Assembly: GCA_029263895.1 (NCBI GenBank)
Contig: JARIDO010000028.1
Span: 1 to 64,000 of the forward strand
Length of the DNA stretch: 64,000 nt
Direction: 5' to 3'
Source of the DNA: Sporosarcina sp.
GTDB taxonomy: Bacteria > Bacillota > Bacilli > Bacillales_A > Planococcaceae
Part shown: positions 10,206 through 21,371 of the stretch, piece by piece
How the letters are laid out: every line of letters begins with the position of its first letter
Position numbering within the stretch: position 1 is the stretch's first letter
The notes under the pieces: generated by a model
Databases searched by the model: none
The model's input: only the letters and a program-made list of their open reading frames with translations
What the model was told of the DNA's origin: nothing
Position numbers and translations under genes: made by a program

Positions 10206-10982
10206 TTAGTTTTTCTGTTTTTCAAGTTCTTCTAAAAATTTATTGTTAAGAACTTTAATGTATGTGCCTTTCATACCAAGCGAACGTGATTCAATTACTC
10301 CTGCACTTTCTAATTTACGAAGTGCGTTCACAATTACAGAACGTGTTATTCCAACACGATCAGCAATTTTTGAAGCGACAAGCAGTCCTTCATTACCATC
10401 CAATTCGTTGAAAATGTGTTCAATTGCTTCATGTTCACTGTAAGACAATGAGTTAATAGCCATTTGAACAACTGCTTTACTACGTGCTTCGATTTCAATT
10501 TCCTCAGACTTTTCACGAAGGATTTCCATTCCTACTACAGTAGCTCCGTACTCCGCCAAAATAAGATCATCTTCTCGGAACTGTTCTTTTAGACGCGCAA
10601 GGATTAACGTACCAAGACGTTCCCCACCACCGATAATTGGTACGATCGTTGTTAAGCCATCCTTGAATAATTCACGATTTTCCACTGGGAATACACTGTG
10701 TTGACTATTCACATCTAAGTTTGAAGATGTTTCTCTAATATCGAATAGCGAGTTTGTGTATACTTCCGGGAATTTGCGTTCTTCAAACATTTTCTTCATT
10801 CGCTCATTATCAATTTGATGATGAATTTCAAGTCCTAATAGTTTTCCTTTTCGACTTACGATAAAAGCATTACATTCAATTACAGTACTAAGTTTCTCTG
10901 CCATTTCTTTAAAGTTAACAGGCTTTCCTGCAAATCCTTGTAGCATTGCGTTAATCTCACGTGTTCTTGATAATAAATTCAT
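10206..10982 (-). CDS. codY: GTP- and BCAA-sensing transcriptional repressor CodY
   Basis: [36 protein letters not shown]-terminal [75 protein letters not shown] precedes the ATG at 10982 (track start 11000 is upstream). Confidence 0.97.
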   Translation of the reverse strand: MNLLSRTREINAMLQGFAGKPVNFKEMAEKLSTVIECNAFIVSRKGKLLGLEIHHQIDNERMKKMFEERKFPEVYTNSLFDIRETSSNLDVNSQHSVFPVENRELFKDGLTTIVPIIGGGERLGTLILARLKEQFREDDLILAEYGATVVGMEILREKSEEIEIEARSKAVVQMAINSLSYSEHEAIEHIFNELDGNEGLLVASKIADRVGITRSVIVNALRKLESAGVIESRSLGMKGTYIKVLNNKFLEELEKQKN

Positions 10983-11067
10983 TCTGTTCTTCCTCCTCAA
11001 ATTGGATGTTACCGTATAAAGAATATTCTAAAGGTTTTTAATCATTAAATAAACTAAAATGTTTCAT

Positions 11068-12462
11068 TTACAGTATAAAATGTGACAAATCTTTGTTTTT
11101 TACGACATTATTCAACTTTCCTTCGACATATGACGGTGTGATTTTAATTGTTGAAGGCCCAATGTCTGCAGCTTCAAATGATAATTCCTCAAGAAGCTTT
11201 TCAAGAATTGTATGAAGCCTTCTCGCCCCAATATTCTCAGTATTATCATTTACATTAAACGCAATTTCAGCGATTTTTGCTATTGCATCTTCAGTAAAAT
11301 TAAGTGTTACGCCTTCTGTCGCTAAAAGCTTTTCATATTGACGAATTAATGAAAAGTCTGGTTCCTGCAAAATCCTCACAAAATCTTCCCGTGATAATTT
11401 ATCCAGCTCTACACGGATAGGAAAGCGTCCTTGTAGTTCCGGAATGATGTCGGATGGTTTCGCAGTGTGGAACGCCCCTGCTGCAATAAACAGTATGAAA
11501 TCAGTCTTTACCGCCCCATATTTAGTCGTAACAGTTGATCCTTCGACGATAGGAAGTATATCACGTTGGACGCCTTCTCGTGATACATCTGCAGTTGATC
11601 CAGCGCCATTACGACTTGCGATTTTATCCATTTCATCTATAAATATGATCCCCGACTGCTCTGTTAAAATAACCGCTTTTCTTGCAACCTCTTCAGAATC
11701 AATCAATTTGTCAGCCTCTTCTGCTTCAATTACAATACGGGCATCTTTTACTTTCATCTTTCGTTTAACCGTTTTCTTTGGTACAAGTGAAGATAGTGCA
11801 TCTTGCATGTTTGCACCCATTTGCTCCATACCAGAACCTTGTAACGCATCGAACATTGATGGTTGTTGAGTAGATACTTCAACTGTCACCAATTCGTCTT
11901 CCAATATACCTCTTCGTAAATCATTCAAAATATCTGATCGCTTCATTTTCAGTTCTGCAAGTTCTGAATAGTCTTCTTGTTCCGGTTCCACTTTTTGTCC
12001 AAATAACATTTCAAACGGATTGTGCATATTGCTCTTCTTTTTTTTACTAGGTACTAGTAATTCCACAATACGTTCTTCCGCAAGAACGATAGCTTGTTCT
12101 TTAACTGTTTCGCGTTGCTCTTCTCGAACTATACGGACCGCAATCTCAGTAAGATCCCGAACCATTGATTCAACATCACGACCAACATAACCGACTTCTG
12201 TAAATTTTGTTGCCTCTACTTTAATGAACGGGGCATTGACAACTTTAGCTACTCTTCTCGCAATTTCTGTTTTTCCAACACCTGTAGGACCTATCATTAA
12301 AATATTTTTGGGTATGATTTCACTTTTTTCTTCATCAGTTAACAAACTTCTTCTGTAACGGTTTCGGATAGCAATTGAAACTGCGCGTTTGGCTTGTTCT
12401 TGCCCAACAATATAACGGTCCAAATGAGCCGTCAATTCTTTTGGTGTTAATTGGTCTTTCAT
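11068..12462 (-). CDS. hslU: ATP-dependent protease ATPase subunit HslU (ClpY)
   Basis: [53 protein letters not shown]. Confidence 0.96.
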   Translation of the reverse strand: MKDQLTPKELTAHLDRYIVGQEQAKRAVSIAIRNRYRRSLLTDEEKSEIIPKNILMIGPTGVGKTEIARRVAKVVNAPFIKVEATKFTEVGYVGRDVESMVRDLTEIAVRIVREEQRETVKEQAIVLAEERIVELLVPSKKKKSNMHNPFEMLFGQKVEPEQEDYSELAELKMKRSDILNDLRRGILEDELVTVEVSTQQPSMFDALQGSGMEQMGANMQDALSSLVPKKTVKRKMKVKDARIVIEAEEADKLIDSEEVARKAVILTEQSGIIFIDEMDKIASRNGAGSTADVSREGVQRDILPIVEGSTVTTKYGAVKTDFILFIAAGAFHTAKPSDIIPELQGRFPIRVELDKLSREDFVRILQEPDFSLIRQYEKLLATEGVTLNFTEDAIAKIAEIAFNVNDNTENIGARRLHTILEKLLEELSFEAADIGPSTIKITPSYVEGKLNNVVKNKDLSHFIL

Positions 12463-13001
12463 CCGAGCACCTCCACAATGATTTTGTCATTTGTGTAAAC
12501 ACATAGTTCCGAGGCAGTCTCTAGTGCTGCTTGCGCAATTTCAGCTGCAGTCATTGTTGTTCCACTATATTTCTTCAGAGCGCGACCAGCAGCAAGGGCG
12601 TAATTACCACCCGAACCAATCGCTAGAACTCCATCATCAGGTTCTATAACCTCACCTGTCCCAGAAACGAGTAACAATCCATTGCTGTCCATCACTATTA
12701 ACATCGCTTCCAGTTTCCTTAGAATCCTATCGCCGCGCCACTCTTTAGCCAACTCTACTGATGCGCGTTGCAAATTCCCGTTATATTCTAGAAGTTTCTC
12801 CTCAAATAAATCAAATAACGTAAATGCATCCGCGACTGAACCTGCAAATCCAGCTAATACTTTACCATCAAATAACCTGCGTACTTTTTTAGCAGTGTGT
12901 TTCATCACAACTGCTTCACCAACAGTTACCTGGCCGTCCCCAGACATGGCAGACACACCTTCGTGCTGAATTGCAAATATTGTCGTCGCATGAAATTCCA
13001 T
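12459..13001 (-). CDS. hslV: ATP-dependent protease proteolytic subunit HslV (ClpQ)
   Basis: [41 protein letters not shown]; overlaps hslU. Confidence 0.95.
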   Translation of the reverse strand: MEFHATTIFAIQHEGVSAMSGDGQVTVGEAVVMKHTAKKVRRLFDGKVLAGFAGSVADAFTLFDLFEEKLLEYNGNLQRASVELAKEWRGDRILRKLEAMLIVMDSNGLLLVSGTGEVIEPDDGVLAIGSGGNYALAAGRALKKYSGTTMTAAEIAQAALETASELCVYTNDKIIVEVLG

Positions 13002-13013
13002 CTTATATTCCTC

Positions 13014-13913
13014 CTATGCCCTGGGATGAGAGTTCATATATGTCTTACGTAGATGTTCTTTCGTAATATGAGTATATACTTGCGTAGATGATAAATGACT
13101 ATGCCCTAATAATTCTTGCACCGATCGCATATCTGCTCCTGCTGCTAGTAAATGCGTAGCAAATGAGTGTCGAATCATATGGGGGTATATCTTCGTATGA
13201 AGTGAAGCGCGTTCCATCATCTTGTTTAATATATGACGAACTCCTCTATCCGTAAGAGGGTCACCACGTAAATTAACAAATAATACATCATGCTCTTTTT
13301 TCTTGAGCAATTGTGGTCTACTATTTTCTAAATAAGTATCTATAGCAGTTTGTGCATAACTACCATACGGAATGTAACGTTCTTTTCGACCTTTCCCCAT
13401 AACCATGACAATTCCGAGGTTATGATCTATATCCTTTAATCGAAGTGATGTTAATTCACTAACCCGCATTCCAGTAGCGTACAACAGCTCCAATAAAGCA
13501 TAATCACGTTCTGACTTTTTATCTTCAGCTATAGTTGCTGAGAATAGTTGTTCCAATTCTTTTTCATAAAAAAAAGCCGGAAGCTTCTGTTCTTTCTTCG
13601 GATGGTGTAGTGATCTAAATGCCATATCATTAATACCGTAACGAGCGTTCGCAAATTTAAAAAAAGATCGCACAGATGATATCTTCCTAGAAATCGATGT
13701 TCTTGCAAATCCTTCGTCATAAAGATTCGTAATATAAAGACGCGCATCCTGATAACTAACAGCGTTTAAATCAGAAATACCTTCAATTTCAAGAAATGCC
13801 AGAAATGCATCAACATCTTTTTCGTATTCAGCAACAGTAAGCGAAGAATAGTTTTTTTCTAAACAAACATATGAAATGTATTGATTTCGAACATCTATAG
13901 CACTATGAGTCAT
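13014..13913 (-). CDS. xerC: Site-specific tyrosine recombinase XerC (CodV)
   Basis: MIRHSFATHLLAAGADMRSVQELLGHSHLSSTQVYTHITKEHLRKTYMNSHPRA; synteny with hslVU-codY. Confidence 0.93.
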   Translation of the reverse strand: MTHSAIDVRNQYISYVCLEKNYSSLTVAEYEKDVDAFLAFLEIEGISDLNAVSYQDARLYITNLYDEGFARTSISRKISSVRSFFKFANARYGINDMAFRSLHHPKKEQKLPAFFYEKELEQLFSATIAEDKKSERDYALLELLYATGMRVSELTSLRLKDIDHNLGIVMVMGKGRKERYIPYGSYAQTAIDTYLENSRPQLLKKKEHDVLFVNLRGDPLTDRGVRHILNKMMERASLHTKIYPHMIRHSFATHLLAAGADMRSVQELLGHSHLSSTQVYTHITKEHLRKTYMNSHPRA

Positions 13914-13976
13914 TTATTCCGCCTCCGTATTAATAAATGATCAATTTTGGTTTGTCAATGGAATGAACGAATATTC

Positions 13977-14005
13977 AAAATAAGTGAAAAGGTTCGACTT
14001 GTCAA
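13977..14005 (-). promoter_or_regulatory. Putative sigma-A promoter for xerC-hslVU-codY
   Basis: Minus strand TTGACA-17 nt-TATTTT (-35 at 14000-14005, -10 at 13977-13982), upstream of xerC. Confidence 0.5.
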
Positions 14006-14170
14006 GGAATTCAAAAGTCATCCACGATTCACTATACAACACGAGTAGATAGTGTTGCAAGCAATCTCACTATAGATGTCTGACTTCTGACCATTAATTC
14101 ATTAGTTCGTCACAATTGGTTTAGCTTTATCAAATAACGAAGTTAAAATCTGTTAAGATGTCCTCCATAA

Positions 14171-14205
14171 AAAAGGATCTACTCAATGAAGAGTAGACCT
14201 TTTAA
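14171..14205 (-). terminator. Terminator after trmFO
   Basis: AAAAGGATCTACTC-aatgaa-GAGTAGACCTTTT inverted repeat with T-run on minus strand. Confidence 0.85.
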
Positions 14206-14210
14206 AAAAG

Positions 14211-15536
14211 TTAACGTATTTCAGTTAGTCCCATTACAATCGGTTGAAACTTTGTAATTGCCGCTAATGCACGTTCCGAATGTTTTTCACCACGTTCAAG
14301 TTTAGACTTTACTCGCACTCCAAGATCTGGGAATAGTCCAAAGTTAATATTCATCGGTTGAAAATTCTTTGGATCTGCTTCAGTAATATATCTCGCCATA
14401 CTACCTAAAGCCGTTTCTTGCGGGAATAAGAAGGGTTCTTTTCCTAAAGCTACATTAGCCGCATTAATGCCAGCGATTAGTCCGCTTCCAGCAGATTCAA
14501 CATAGCCTTCTACACCAGTCATTTGACCTGCAAAGAAAATAGAATGGTCTGCTTTTAGCTGATATGTCGCTTCAAGCACGCGTGGAGAGTTAATAAATGT
14601 ATTACGATGCATCACTCCATAGCGAACAATTTCAGCATTTTCAAGTCCAGGAATTAGACTAAGCACTTCTTTTTGAGCTCCCCACTTCATATGCGTCTGG
14701 AATCCAACAATATTATACAATGTTCCCGCCGCATCATCCTGTCTTAGTTGAACAACAGCCCGTGGCCTTTTGCCTGTTTTAGGATCTTCCAAGCCGACCG
14801 GTTTTAAAGCACCGAACAATAATGTCTTTTCTCCTCTTTGAGCAAGAACTTCGACCGGCATGCAGCCTTCAAAATAAATCTCTTTCTCAAATTCTTTTAA
14901 AGGTGCAACTTCTGCCTTAACGAGAGCATCATAAAAGCGTTTGAATTCTTCATCATTCATAGGACAATTCAAATAAGCGGCTTCGCCTTTATCATAACGC
15001 GATTTTAAGTATACTTTCTCCATATCAATTGAATCCTTCTCAATGATAGGTGCAGCTGCATCATAAAAGTAAAGGTATTCCTCACCTGTTAATTTACGAA
15101 TTTGTTCGGCAAGAGCTGGAGACGTTAAAGGTCCAGTTGCAATGACTGTAATTCCTTTAGGCAGTTCCGTCACTTCTTCTGTCACTACTTCAATCAATGG
15201 ATGATTACGAATTGCATCCGTGACATTACTAGAGAACTCATGACGGTCTACTGCTAATGCTCCTCCCGCTGGTACAGCACACGCATCTGCAGATTTGATA
15301 ATTAAAGAATCAAGTTTCCGCATTTCTTCTTTAATAACTCCAACAGCATTCGTTAGATTATTTGCCCGAAGTGAATTGCTACAAACAAGTTCCGCAAACT
15401 TTTCAGTATGATGCGCCGGCGTCTGTTTCACTGGTCTCATTTCATAGAGCCGTACATTTACACCACGGCTAGCTATTTGCCATGCAGCTTCACTACCTGC
15501 AAGTCCCGCACCAATAACATTTACGATTGTTGACAT
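14211..15536 (-). CDS. trmFO: Methylenetetrahydrofolate-tRNA-(uracil-5-)-methyltransferase TrmFO
   Basis: [53 protein letters not shown]. Confidence 0.96.
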   Translation of the reverse strand: MSTIVNVIGAGLAGSEAAWQIASRGVNVRLYEMRPVKQTPAHHTEKFAELVCSNSLRANNLTNAVGVIKEEMRKLDSLIIKSADACAVPAGGALAVDRHEFSSNVTDAIRNHPLIEVVTEEVTELPKGITVIATGPLTSPALAEQIRKLTGEEYLYFYDAAAPIIEKDSIDMEKVYLKSRYDKGEAAYLNCPMNDEEFKRFYDALVKAEVAPLKEFEKEIYFEGCMPVEVLAQRGEKTLLFGALKPVGLEDPKTGKRPRAVVQLRQDDAAGTLYNIVGFQTHMKWGAQKEVLSLIPGLENAEIVRYGVMHRNTFINSPRVLEATYQLKADHSIFFAGQMTGVEGYVESAGSGLIAGINAANVALGKEPFLFPQETALGSMARYITEADPKNFQPMNINFGLFPDLGVRVKSKLERGEKHSERALAAITKFQPIVMGLTEIR

Positions 15537-15561
15537 GCTTATATCTCCTTCACGTTAAAGA

Positions 15562-17637
15562 TTATTCTTGAACGTCCTCTTTATATTCACATTCTGTACA
15601 CTGAATCTGTACACCTTTTTTCAACTTTTTCTCAACTAACGTATGCTCACACTTCGGACAAGGTCTTGAGATTGGTTTATCCCACGATACATAGTCACAT
15701 TCTGGATATTGGTCACAGCCGTAAAATATTCGTTTCGTTTTGCTTTTTCGTTCGATGACTTGTCCTTCTTTACATTTTGGACACGTTACACCGATTGGCT
15801 TAACAATCGCTTTCGTATTTCTACAGTCCGGGAAATTAGAGCAAGCCATGAATTTACCGTATCTGCCAAGTTTAAAAACCATTGCTGAACCACATTTTTC
15901 ACAATCTTCACCAGCTGGTTCATCTTTAATTTCGATTTTTTCCATTTCAGCATCCGCAAGTTCAACATGCTTTTCAAAATCTTTATAGAAATTATCGATT
16001 ACTGTAACCCACTTGACTGTACCTTCTTCTACATTATCAAGTCCTTGTTCCATATGTGCAGTAAATTCAACATCAATAATATCTTGAAAATACTCATTTA
16101 CCGCTTGATGAACGATCCCGCCAAGTTCAGTCGGCACAAATCGTTTTGCATCTAGAGTAACATAGCCACGTTTTTGGATTGTGTCCAATGTTGGTGCATA
16201 AGTTGATGGACGACCTATGCCGAGTTCTTCTAACGTTTTAACTAATCGTGCTTCCGAATACCTTGGTGGTGGTTGTGTGAAATGTTGTTTAGGGTCAATG
16301 TCTTTATAGGTAACTTTCTCGCCCTCTACTAGCGGGGGTAGAATACGATCTTTTTCTTCTTCCTTATCATCATTTCCTTCTACATACACTTGCATGAATC
16401 CTTGGAACTTAACTTGTGAACCATTTGCTCTAAATCGAACATCTCCATTTACTAAATCTGCAGTAACTGTATCTAGAATTGCTGGCGCCATTTGACTTGC
16501 TACAAATCGTTCCCAAATTAGACGATACAGTCGAAGCTGATCCCTTGAAAGTACAGCTTTCATTGCAGCTGGGGGGCGCATAACAGATGTCGGACGAACA
16601 GCTTCGTGGGCATCCTGCGTTTTATTTGTTTCTTTTTTGACTACTGCGGATTTCGTTACATATTCTTCTCCATATGTAGATTGAATGAAGTTTCTAGCTT
16701 CTTCTTTAGCAGTGTCTGAAATTCTCGTAGAATCGGTTCTCATATAAGTGATTAACCCAACACTACCTTCTTTACCTAGGTTAATTCCCTCGTAAAGTTG
16801 TTGGGCTAGCATCATCGTTTTTCTAGCTCTAAAGTTTAACTTCCTAGCGGCTTCTTGTTGTAGCGATGATGTTGTAAAAGGAACAGCTGGATTTCGTTTA
16901 CGCTCTTTCTTAACGACGCTTGAAACTTCAAACTTCTTAGTCGTTAATTGATTGAGTATGTCATCAACTTGCTTCTTGTCAGTTAATTTAACTTTCTTTT
17001 TTGCATCTCCGTAGAAAGATGCTTCAAACGTCTGTTTATCTTTTGTGAATTGGCCACTTATGCTCCAATATTCTTCTGGAACAAATGAATGAATTTCATT
17101 TTCACGATCGATAATTAAACGTAATGCTACTGACTGCACGCGTCCGGCAGATAATCCTTTTTTAACCTTTTTCCATAAAATCGGGCTAATGTTATACCCT
17201 ACTAGTCGATCCAGAATTCGACGAGCTTGTTGCGCATCGACAAGATCCATATTGATCGGTCTTGGGTTTTTAAAAGAATCTTTAATTGCATCTTTTGTAA
17301 TTTCATTAAATACAACTCGACAATCAGATTCAATATCAACACCTAGCTGATGCGCTAGATGCCATGCTATTGCTTCCCCTTCTCTGTCGGGGTCAGCCGC
17401 GAGAAATATTTTTTTTGCTTTTTTAGCTTCTTTTTTCAAATCTTGTAAAATGGGACCTTTACCACGTATTGTAATGTATTTAGGTTCATAGTTATTTTCT
17501 GTATCTACGCCCATTTGACTTCGTGGTAGATCTCTTAAATGCCCTAATGATGCACGCACTTTATACTTCTTGCCAAGATAACGTTCAATTGTTTTTGCTT
17601 TCGCTGGGGATTCCACGATTACTAAGTAATCTGCCAT
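15562..17637 (-). CDS. topA: DNA topoisomerase I
   Basis: [27 protein letters not shown]; catalytic [13 protein letters not shown]; three C-terminal CxxC zinc-ribbon motifs. Confidence 0.97.
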   Translation of the reverse strand: MADYLVIVESPAKAKTIERYLGKKYKVRASLGHLRDLPRSQMGVDTENNYEPKYITIRGKGPILQDLKKEAKKAKKIFLAADPDREGEAIAWHLAHQLGVDIESDCRVVFNEITKDAIKDSFKNPRPINMDLVDAQQARRILDRLVGYNISPILWKKVKKGLSAGRVQSVALRLIIDRENEIHSFVPEEYWSISGQFTKDKQTFEASFYGDAKKKVKLTDKKQVDDILNQLTTKKFEVSSVVKKERKRNPAVPFTTSSLQQEAARKLNFRARKTMMLAQQLYEGINLGKEGSVGLITYMRTDSTRISDTAKEEARNFIQSTYGEEYVTKSAVVKKETNKTQDAHEAVRPTSVMRPPAAMKAVLSRDQLRLYRLIWERFVASQMAPAILDTVTADLVNGDVRFRANGSQVKFQGFMQVYVEGNDDKEEEKDRILPPLVEGEKVTYKDIDPKQHFTQPPPRYSEARLVKTLEELGIGRPSTYAPTLDTIQKRGYVTLDAKRFVPTELGGIVHQAVNEYFQDIIDVEFTAHMEQGLDNVEEGTVKWVTVIDNFYKDFEKHVELADAEMEKIEIKDEPAGEDCEKCGSAMVFKLGRYGKFMACSNFPDCRNTKAIVKPIGVTCPKCKEGQVIERKSKTKRIFYGCDQYPECDYVSWDKPISRPCPKCEHTLVEKKLKKGVQIQCTECEYKEDVQE

Positions 17638-17932
17638 TTCTTAATTGCCTCCTTAAAGAGGTTCCATTTAGTTATTCAGAATGAAAATGCGAGCGCCTAC
17701 AAATTATTACCTTTTCTTAGTTCAGGCGCTAGCGTCTGGATTCGGAACTCTAGGATAGAAATCTATCCGTTTTTTTGTTATTTTTGTTAACTATCTGTTT
17801 TCTTTTAATCAGCAATATTAGAAAACCTTTATGCGTTTTCAGTTTGCTGGGTTAAAAGTTTATCTGTTGCAAAATGTATAACACATTTTAAAATAATGCA
17901 ACCATTTAAATGAAATAGATTTGTTTTCAATG

Positions 17933-18814
17933 TTAAAAGCGAAGGCGCTCGACAATTTGATAACCGCACCAAATCGGGGTTGCACCTTCATTAATTAACC
18001 GATTTGGCCCCAGTGATAAGTACGAAGTGACCGGACCGGGTACAGCATAAATATCTTTACCATGATCTAGCGCATGTTCAACAGTACTCATCGTTCCACT
18101 CCTATCCGATGACTCAGTGACAACGACAGCTTCTGACAATCCGCTAATAATACGGTTTCTCATTGGAAATGTCCATCGTTGTGGTTTGACATAAGGAGGG
18201 TACTCTGTCAGCATTAGATGATTTCCAGCAATTTCTGCTGCTAGTTTTATATTTTCTCTTGGATAAATATGAGACAGTCCGTGACCAAGAACAGCTATCG
18301 TTTTACCACCCATATGAATAGTTGATTCGTGTGCCATTCTATCAGCACCTTTTGCTAAACCTGATACAATAATTAGCTTGTTTTCAACTAATGGCGGGAC
18401 AATAAGTTCCAATGATTGTTTAGAGTAGTTTGATGCTTTCCTTGAACCGATTATAGCTATTTTCCTTCTATTAATTAATAATGTTTTATCACCTTTAACA
18501 TATAGGACACTTGGTGGATCAATCAATTGTTGTAATTGTTTAGGATAGTAGGGATGGGTGAATGGAATTGGGGTAATTGCACTCCGCTCATATAATTCTT
18601 CATAGGGGGTAGAAGAATATTCGTGTAAATTACTTTTGAGATAGATTGCTTTGTCCAATGTGATATTCAACAGTTCAGCTAATCTCTCGGATGAGTGGTA
18701 GTATAGCATTTCTAAATTGGGATCATGAGCATACATTTTGACTAACCTATTAACTGCGACAGGATACAAATAGTGCAGTGCCAATAAGTGTTTTTCAGCT
18801 TGTGTTAGAACCAT
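17933..18814 (-). CDS. dprA: DNA processing protein DprA/Smf
   Basis: IAIIGSRKASNYSKQSLELI, GLAKGADRMAHESTI, EYPPYVKPQRWTFPMRNRIISGLSEAVVVTE. Confidence 0.94.
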   Translation of the reverse strand: MVLTQAEKHLLALHYLYPVAVNRLVKMYAHDPNLEMLYYHSSERLAELLNITLDKAIYLKSNLHEYSSTPYEELYERSAITPIPFTHPYYPKQLQQLIDPPSVLYVKGDKTLLINRRKIAIIGSRKASNYSKQSLELIVPPLVENKLIIVSGLAKGADRMAHESTIHMGGKTIAVLGHGLSHIYPRENIKLAAEIAGNHLMLTEYPPYVKPQRWTFPMRNRIISGLSEAVVVTESSDRSGTMSTVEHALDHGKDIYAVPGPVTSYLSLGPNRLINEGATPIWCGYQIVERLRF

Positions 18815-18837
18815 TCAACTCCTCCTTAGTGTTTAGA

Positions 18838-18876
18838 AAAAAAGTGTAGCACGTCATAGACATGCTACACTTTTCA
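18838..18876 (-). terminator. Terminator after sucD
   Basis: AAAGTGTAGCA...TGCTACACTTT hairpin with T-run on minus strand. Confidence 0.8.
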
Positions 18877-18878
18877 TA

Positions 18879-19781
18879 TTAATGTGTTTTACACTTTTCG
18901 TATAGACCTTTTTCTTTAATTACCTTAATAAGCGTTTCTCCAATCACTGATGGAGTAGCTGCAACTTCAATACCAGCAGCGTTTAACGCTTTAATTTTCT
19001 CAGCTGCAGTACCTTTACCGCCGGAAATAATCGCACCAGCATGACCCATACGCTTTCCTTCAGGAGCAGTTTGACCACCGATGAAACCTACTACAGGTTT
19101 CGTCATGTTTTCTTTAATCCACTGAGCAGCTTCTTCTTCAGCAGTTCCACCGATTTCACCAATCATCACGACTGCATATGTTTCTGGATCATTGTTGAAT
19201 TCTTTAAGAACGTCGATGAAATTTGTTCCGTTCACCGGATCTCCACCAATACCTACTGCAGTCGTTTGACCGATTCCAGCTTGGCTTAGTTGATAAGTTG
19301 CTTCATACGTAAGAGTACCTGAGCGTGAAACTACGCCGACATGACCTTTTGTATGAATATAACCAGGCATGATACCGATTTTACATTCATCAGCCGTTAT
19401 AACACCTGGACAGTTTGGTCCAACAAGACGTGTATTCTTGCCTTCCATATAACGCTTCACTTTCACCATATCGATTACAGGTATATGTTCTGTAATACAG
19501 ATTGCCATATCCAATTGTGCATCGACAGCTTCCATGATTGCATCTGCTGCGAAAGGAGCTGGAACATAGATTACAGAAACAGTAGCGCCTGTTGACTTAA
19601 CAGCTTCATCAACTGTATTAAAGACAGGAACTCCTTCTGCTTCAGTTCCACCTTTACCAGGCGTTACTCCACCAACGATTTTCGTGCCGTACTCAAGCAT
19701 TTGCTTTGTATGGAAAAGTGCAGTAGCACCTGTAATTCCTTGTACGATTACTTTTGTATCCTTGTTAATGAATATACTCAT
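18879..19781 (-). CDS. sucD: Succinyl-CoA synthetase alpha subunit
   Basis: [35 protein letters not shown]; catalytic [14 protein letters not shown]. Confidence 0.97.
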   Translation of the reverse strand: MSIFINKDTKVIVQGITGATALFHTKQMLEYGTKIVGGVTPGKGGTEAEGVPVFNTVDEAVKSTGATVSVIYVPAPFAADAIMEAVDAQLDMAICITEHIPVIDMVKVKRYMEGKNTRLVGPNCPGVITADECKIGIMPGYIHTKGHVGVVSRSGTLTYEATYQLSQAGIGQTTAVGIGGDPVNGTNFIDVLKEFNNDPETYAVVMIGEIGGTAEEEAAQWIKENMTKPVVGFIGGQTAPEGKRMGHAGAIISGGKGTAAEKIKALNAAGIEVAATPSVIGETLIKVIKEKGLYEKCKTH

Positions 19782-19799
19782 GGTTTGTCCCTGCCTTTC

Positions 19800-20960
19800 T
19801 TAGCCTACTAGTTCAACAATTTTTTTTGCGCCGTCTGCCATTGTATCAGCAGCGATGATGTTCAAGCCTGATTCTTTTAATAACGCTTTACCTTTATCAA
19901 CATTTGTACCTTCTAAACGAACAACTAGTGGCACTTGTAATCCAAGTTCCTTTGTTGCCGCGATAACACCTTCAGCAATAACATCACACTTCATAATGCC
20001 ACCAAAGATATTAACGAAAATACCTTTTACTTGTTCATCAGATAGAATGATTTTGAAAGCTTCAGTCACTTTCTCAGCTGTTGCACTACCACCAACGTCA
20101 AGGAAGTTAGCAGGTGAACCACCATAGTAATTAATTGTATCCATTGTCGCCATAGCGAGTCCGGCACCATTAACCATACAGCCTACATTACCATCTAGAG
20201 AAATATAGCTTAGACCATGTTTAGATGCTTCAATTTCTTTAGCGTCTTCTTCGTCTAAATCACGAAGTTCTTGAATGTCTTTATGACGGTACAAAGCACT
20301 ATCGTCGAAATTAAATTTAGCATCCAACGCAAGAACGTCGTCTCCACCAGTCACAACAAGTGGATTGATTTCTACAATCGATGCGTCTTTTTCAATGAAA
20401 ACTTGATAGAGTCCTAGCATGAATTTAGCTGCTTTATTTACTAAATGAGCAGGGATATTCATATTGAACGCCATACGACGAGCTTGGAATCCAGTCAATC
20501 CAACTACTGGGTCAATCACTTCTTTAAAGATTTTTTCAGGAGTAGCTTCTGCTACTTCTTCAATGTCCATGCCGCCTTCTTCAGAACCCATAAGCGTTAC
20601 ACGATCTGTCGAACTATCAAGCACTAGACCTAAGTAATATTCTTTTTTAATATCGGAACCTTCTTCGATTAGAAGTCGTTTTACTTCTTTACCTTCTGGT
20701 CCTGTTTGATGAGTGACAAGTGTTTTACCAATCAATTCTTTTGCGTATTCACGTACTTCGTCAAGATTTTTAGCAATCTTAACACCGCCCGCTTTACCAC
20801 GTCCGCCCGCGTGAATCTGTGCCTTTACGACAACTACGGAAGTACCTAATTTTTTTGCCGCTTCAACTGCTTCTTCTGGAGAAAAAGCAACGTGGCCGCT
20901 TGATACTGCAACACCGTATTCTCTTAGGAGCTGTTTACCTTGATATTCATGGATATTCAT
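19800..20960 (-). CDS. sucC: Succinyl-CoA synthetase beta subunit
   Basis: [22 protein letters not shown]-grasp. GGAGG precedes the ATG at 20960 (track start 20978). Confidence 0.97.
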   Translation of the reverse strand: MNIHEYQGKQLLREYGVAVSSGHVAFSPEEAVEAAKKLGTSVVVVKAQIHAGGRGKAGGVKIAKNLDEVREYAKELIGKTLVTHQTGPEGKEVKRLLIEEGSDIKKEYYLGLVLDSSTDRVTLMGSEEGGMDIEEVAEATPEKIFKEVIDPVVGLTGFQARRMAFNMNIPAHLVNKAAKFMLGLYQVFIEKDASIVEINPLVVTGGDDVLALDAKFNFDDSALYRHKDIQELRDLDEEDAKEIEASKHGLSYISLDGNVGCMVNGAGLAMATMDTINYYGGSPANFLDVGGSATAEKVTEAFKIILSDEQVKGIFVNIFGGIMKCDVIAEGVIAATKELGLQVPLVVRLEGTNVDKGKALLKESGLNIIAADTMADGAKKIVELVG

Positions 20961-21083
20961 CTTACATCCTCCAATCAAACTTCAATATCATAATTTACTG
21001 CCTAATCTATTGTAGTAAACTTGTCATACATTGTCCACAATTGTCTGCTAAATATTATAATTTAGCGAAGATTGACAACGTTA

Positions 21084-21371
21084 TCATTTCCTTCGTAATC
21101 CGTGTTCTCGGTCCACTTGATAAATATACGCAAATACTTCCGATACCGCTTTATATAATTCTTCTGGAATTGTATCATTAATATTAAGTTGTCCTAGAAT
21201 TTCTACCAAACTAGGATCCTCTTGAATGGGAATATTATTTTCTTTCGCCTTTTCTAAAATATTTTCCGCAATTCTTCCTTTACCTTTCGCAACTAATTTC
21301 GGTGCTGAGGAGCTTTGCGGATCATAATTTAGGGCGATTGCCTCTTTCCTAATATGCTTTTCTTCATTCAT
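21084..21371 (-). CDS. ylqH: FlhB C-terminal-domain-like protein (YlqH family)
   Basis: 95 aa: AIALNYDPQSSSAPKLVAKGKGRIAENILEKAKENNIPIQEDPSLVEILGQLNINDTIPEELYKAVSEVFAYIYQVD; resembles the FlhB/EscU cytoplasmic tail without the TM region. Confidence 0.85.
   Translation of the reverse strand: MNEEKHIRKEAIALNYDPQSSSAPKLVAKGKGRIAENILEKAKENNIPIQEDPSLVEILGQLNINDTIPEELYKAVSEVFAYIYQVDREHGLRRK

Noticed and set aside
11444-11869. 141-aa plus-strand ORF opposite hslU
   Set aside because: Antisense to a highly conserved gene, no supporting signals.
13930-13958. Second TTGACA-N17-TATTAA promoter close to xerC
   Set aside because: Its start point would fall in the xerC RBS, so the upstream TTGACA-N17-TATTTT is the better candidate.
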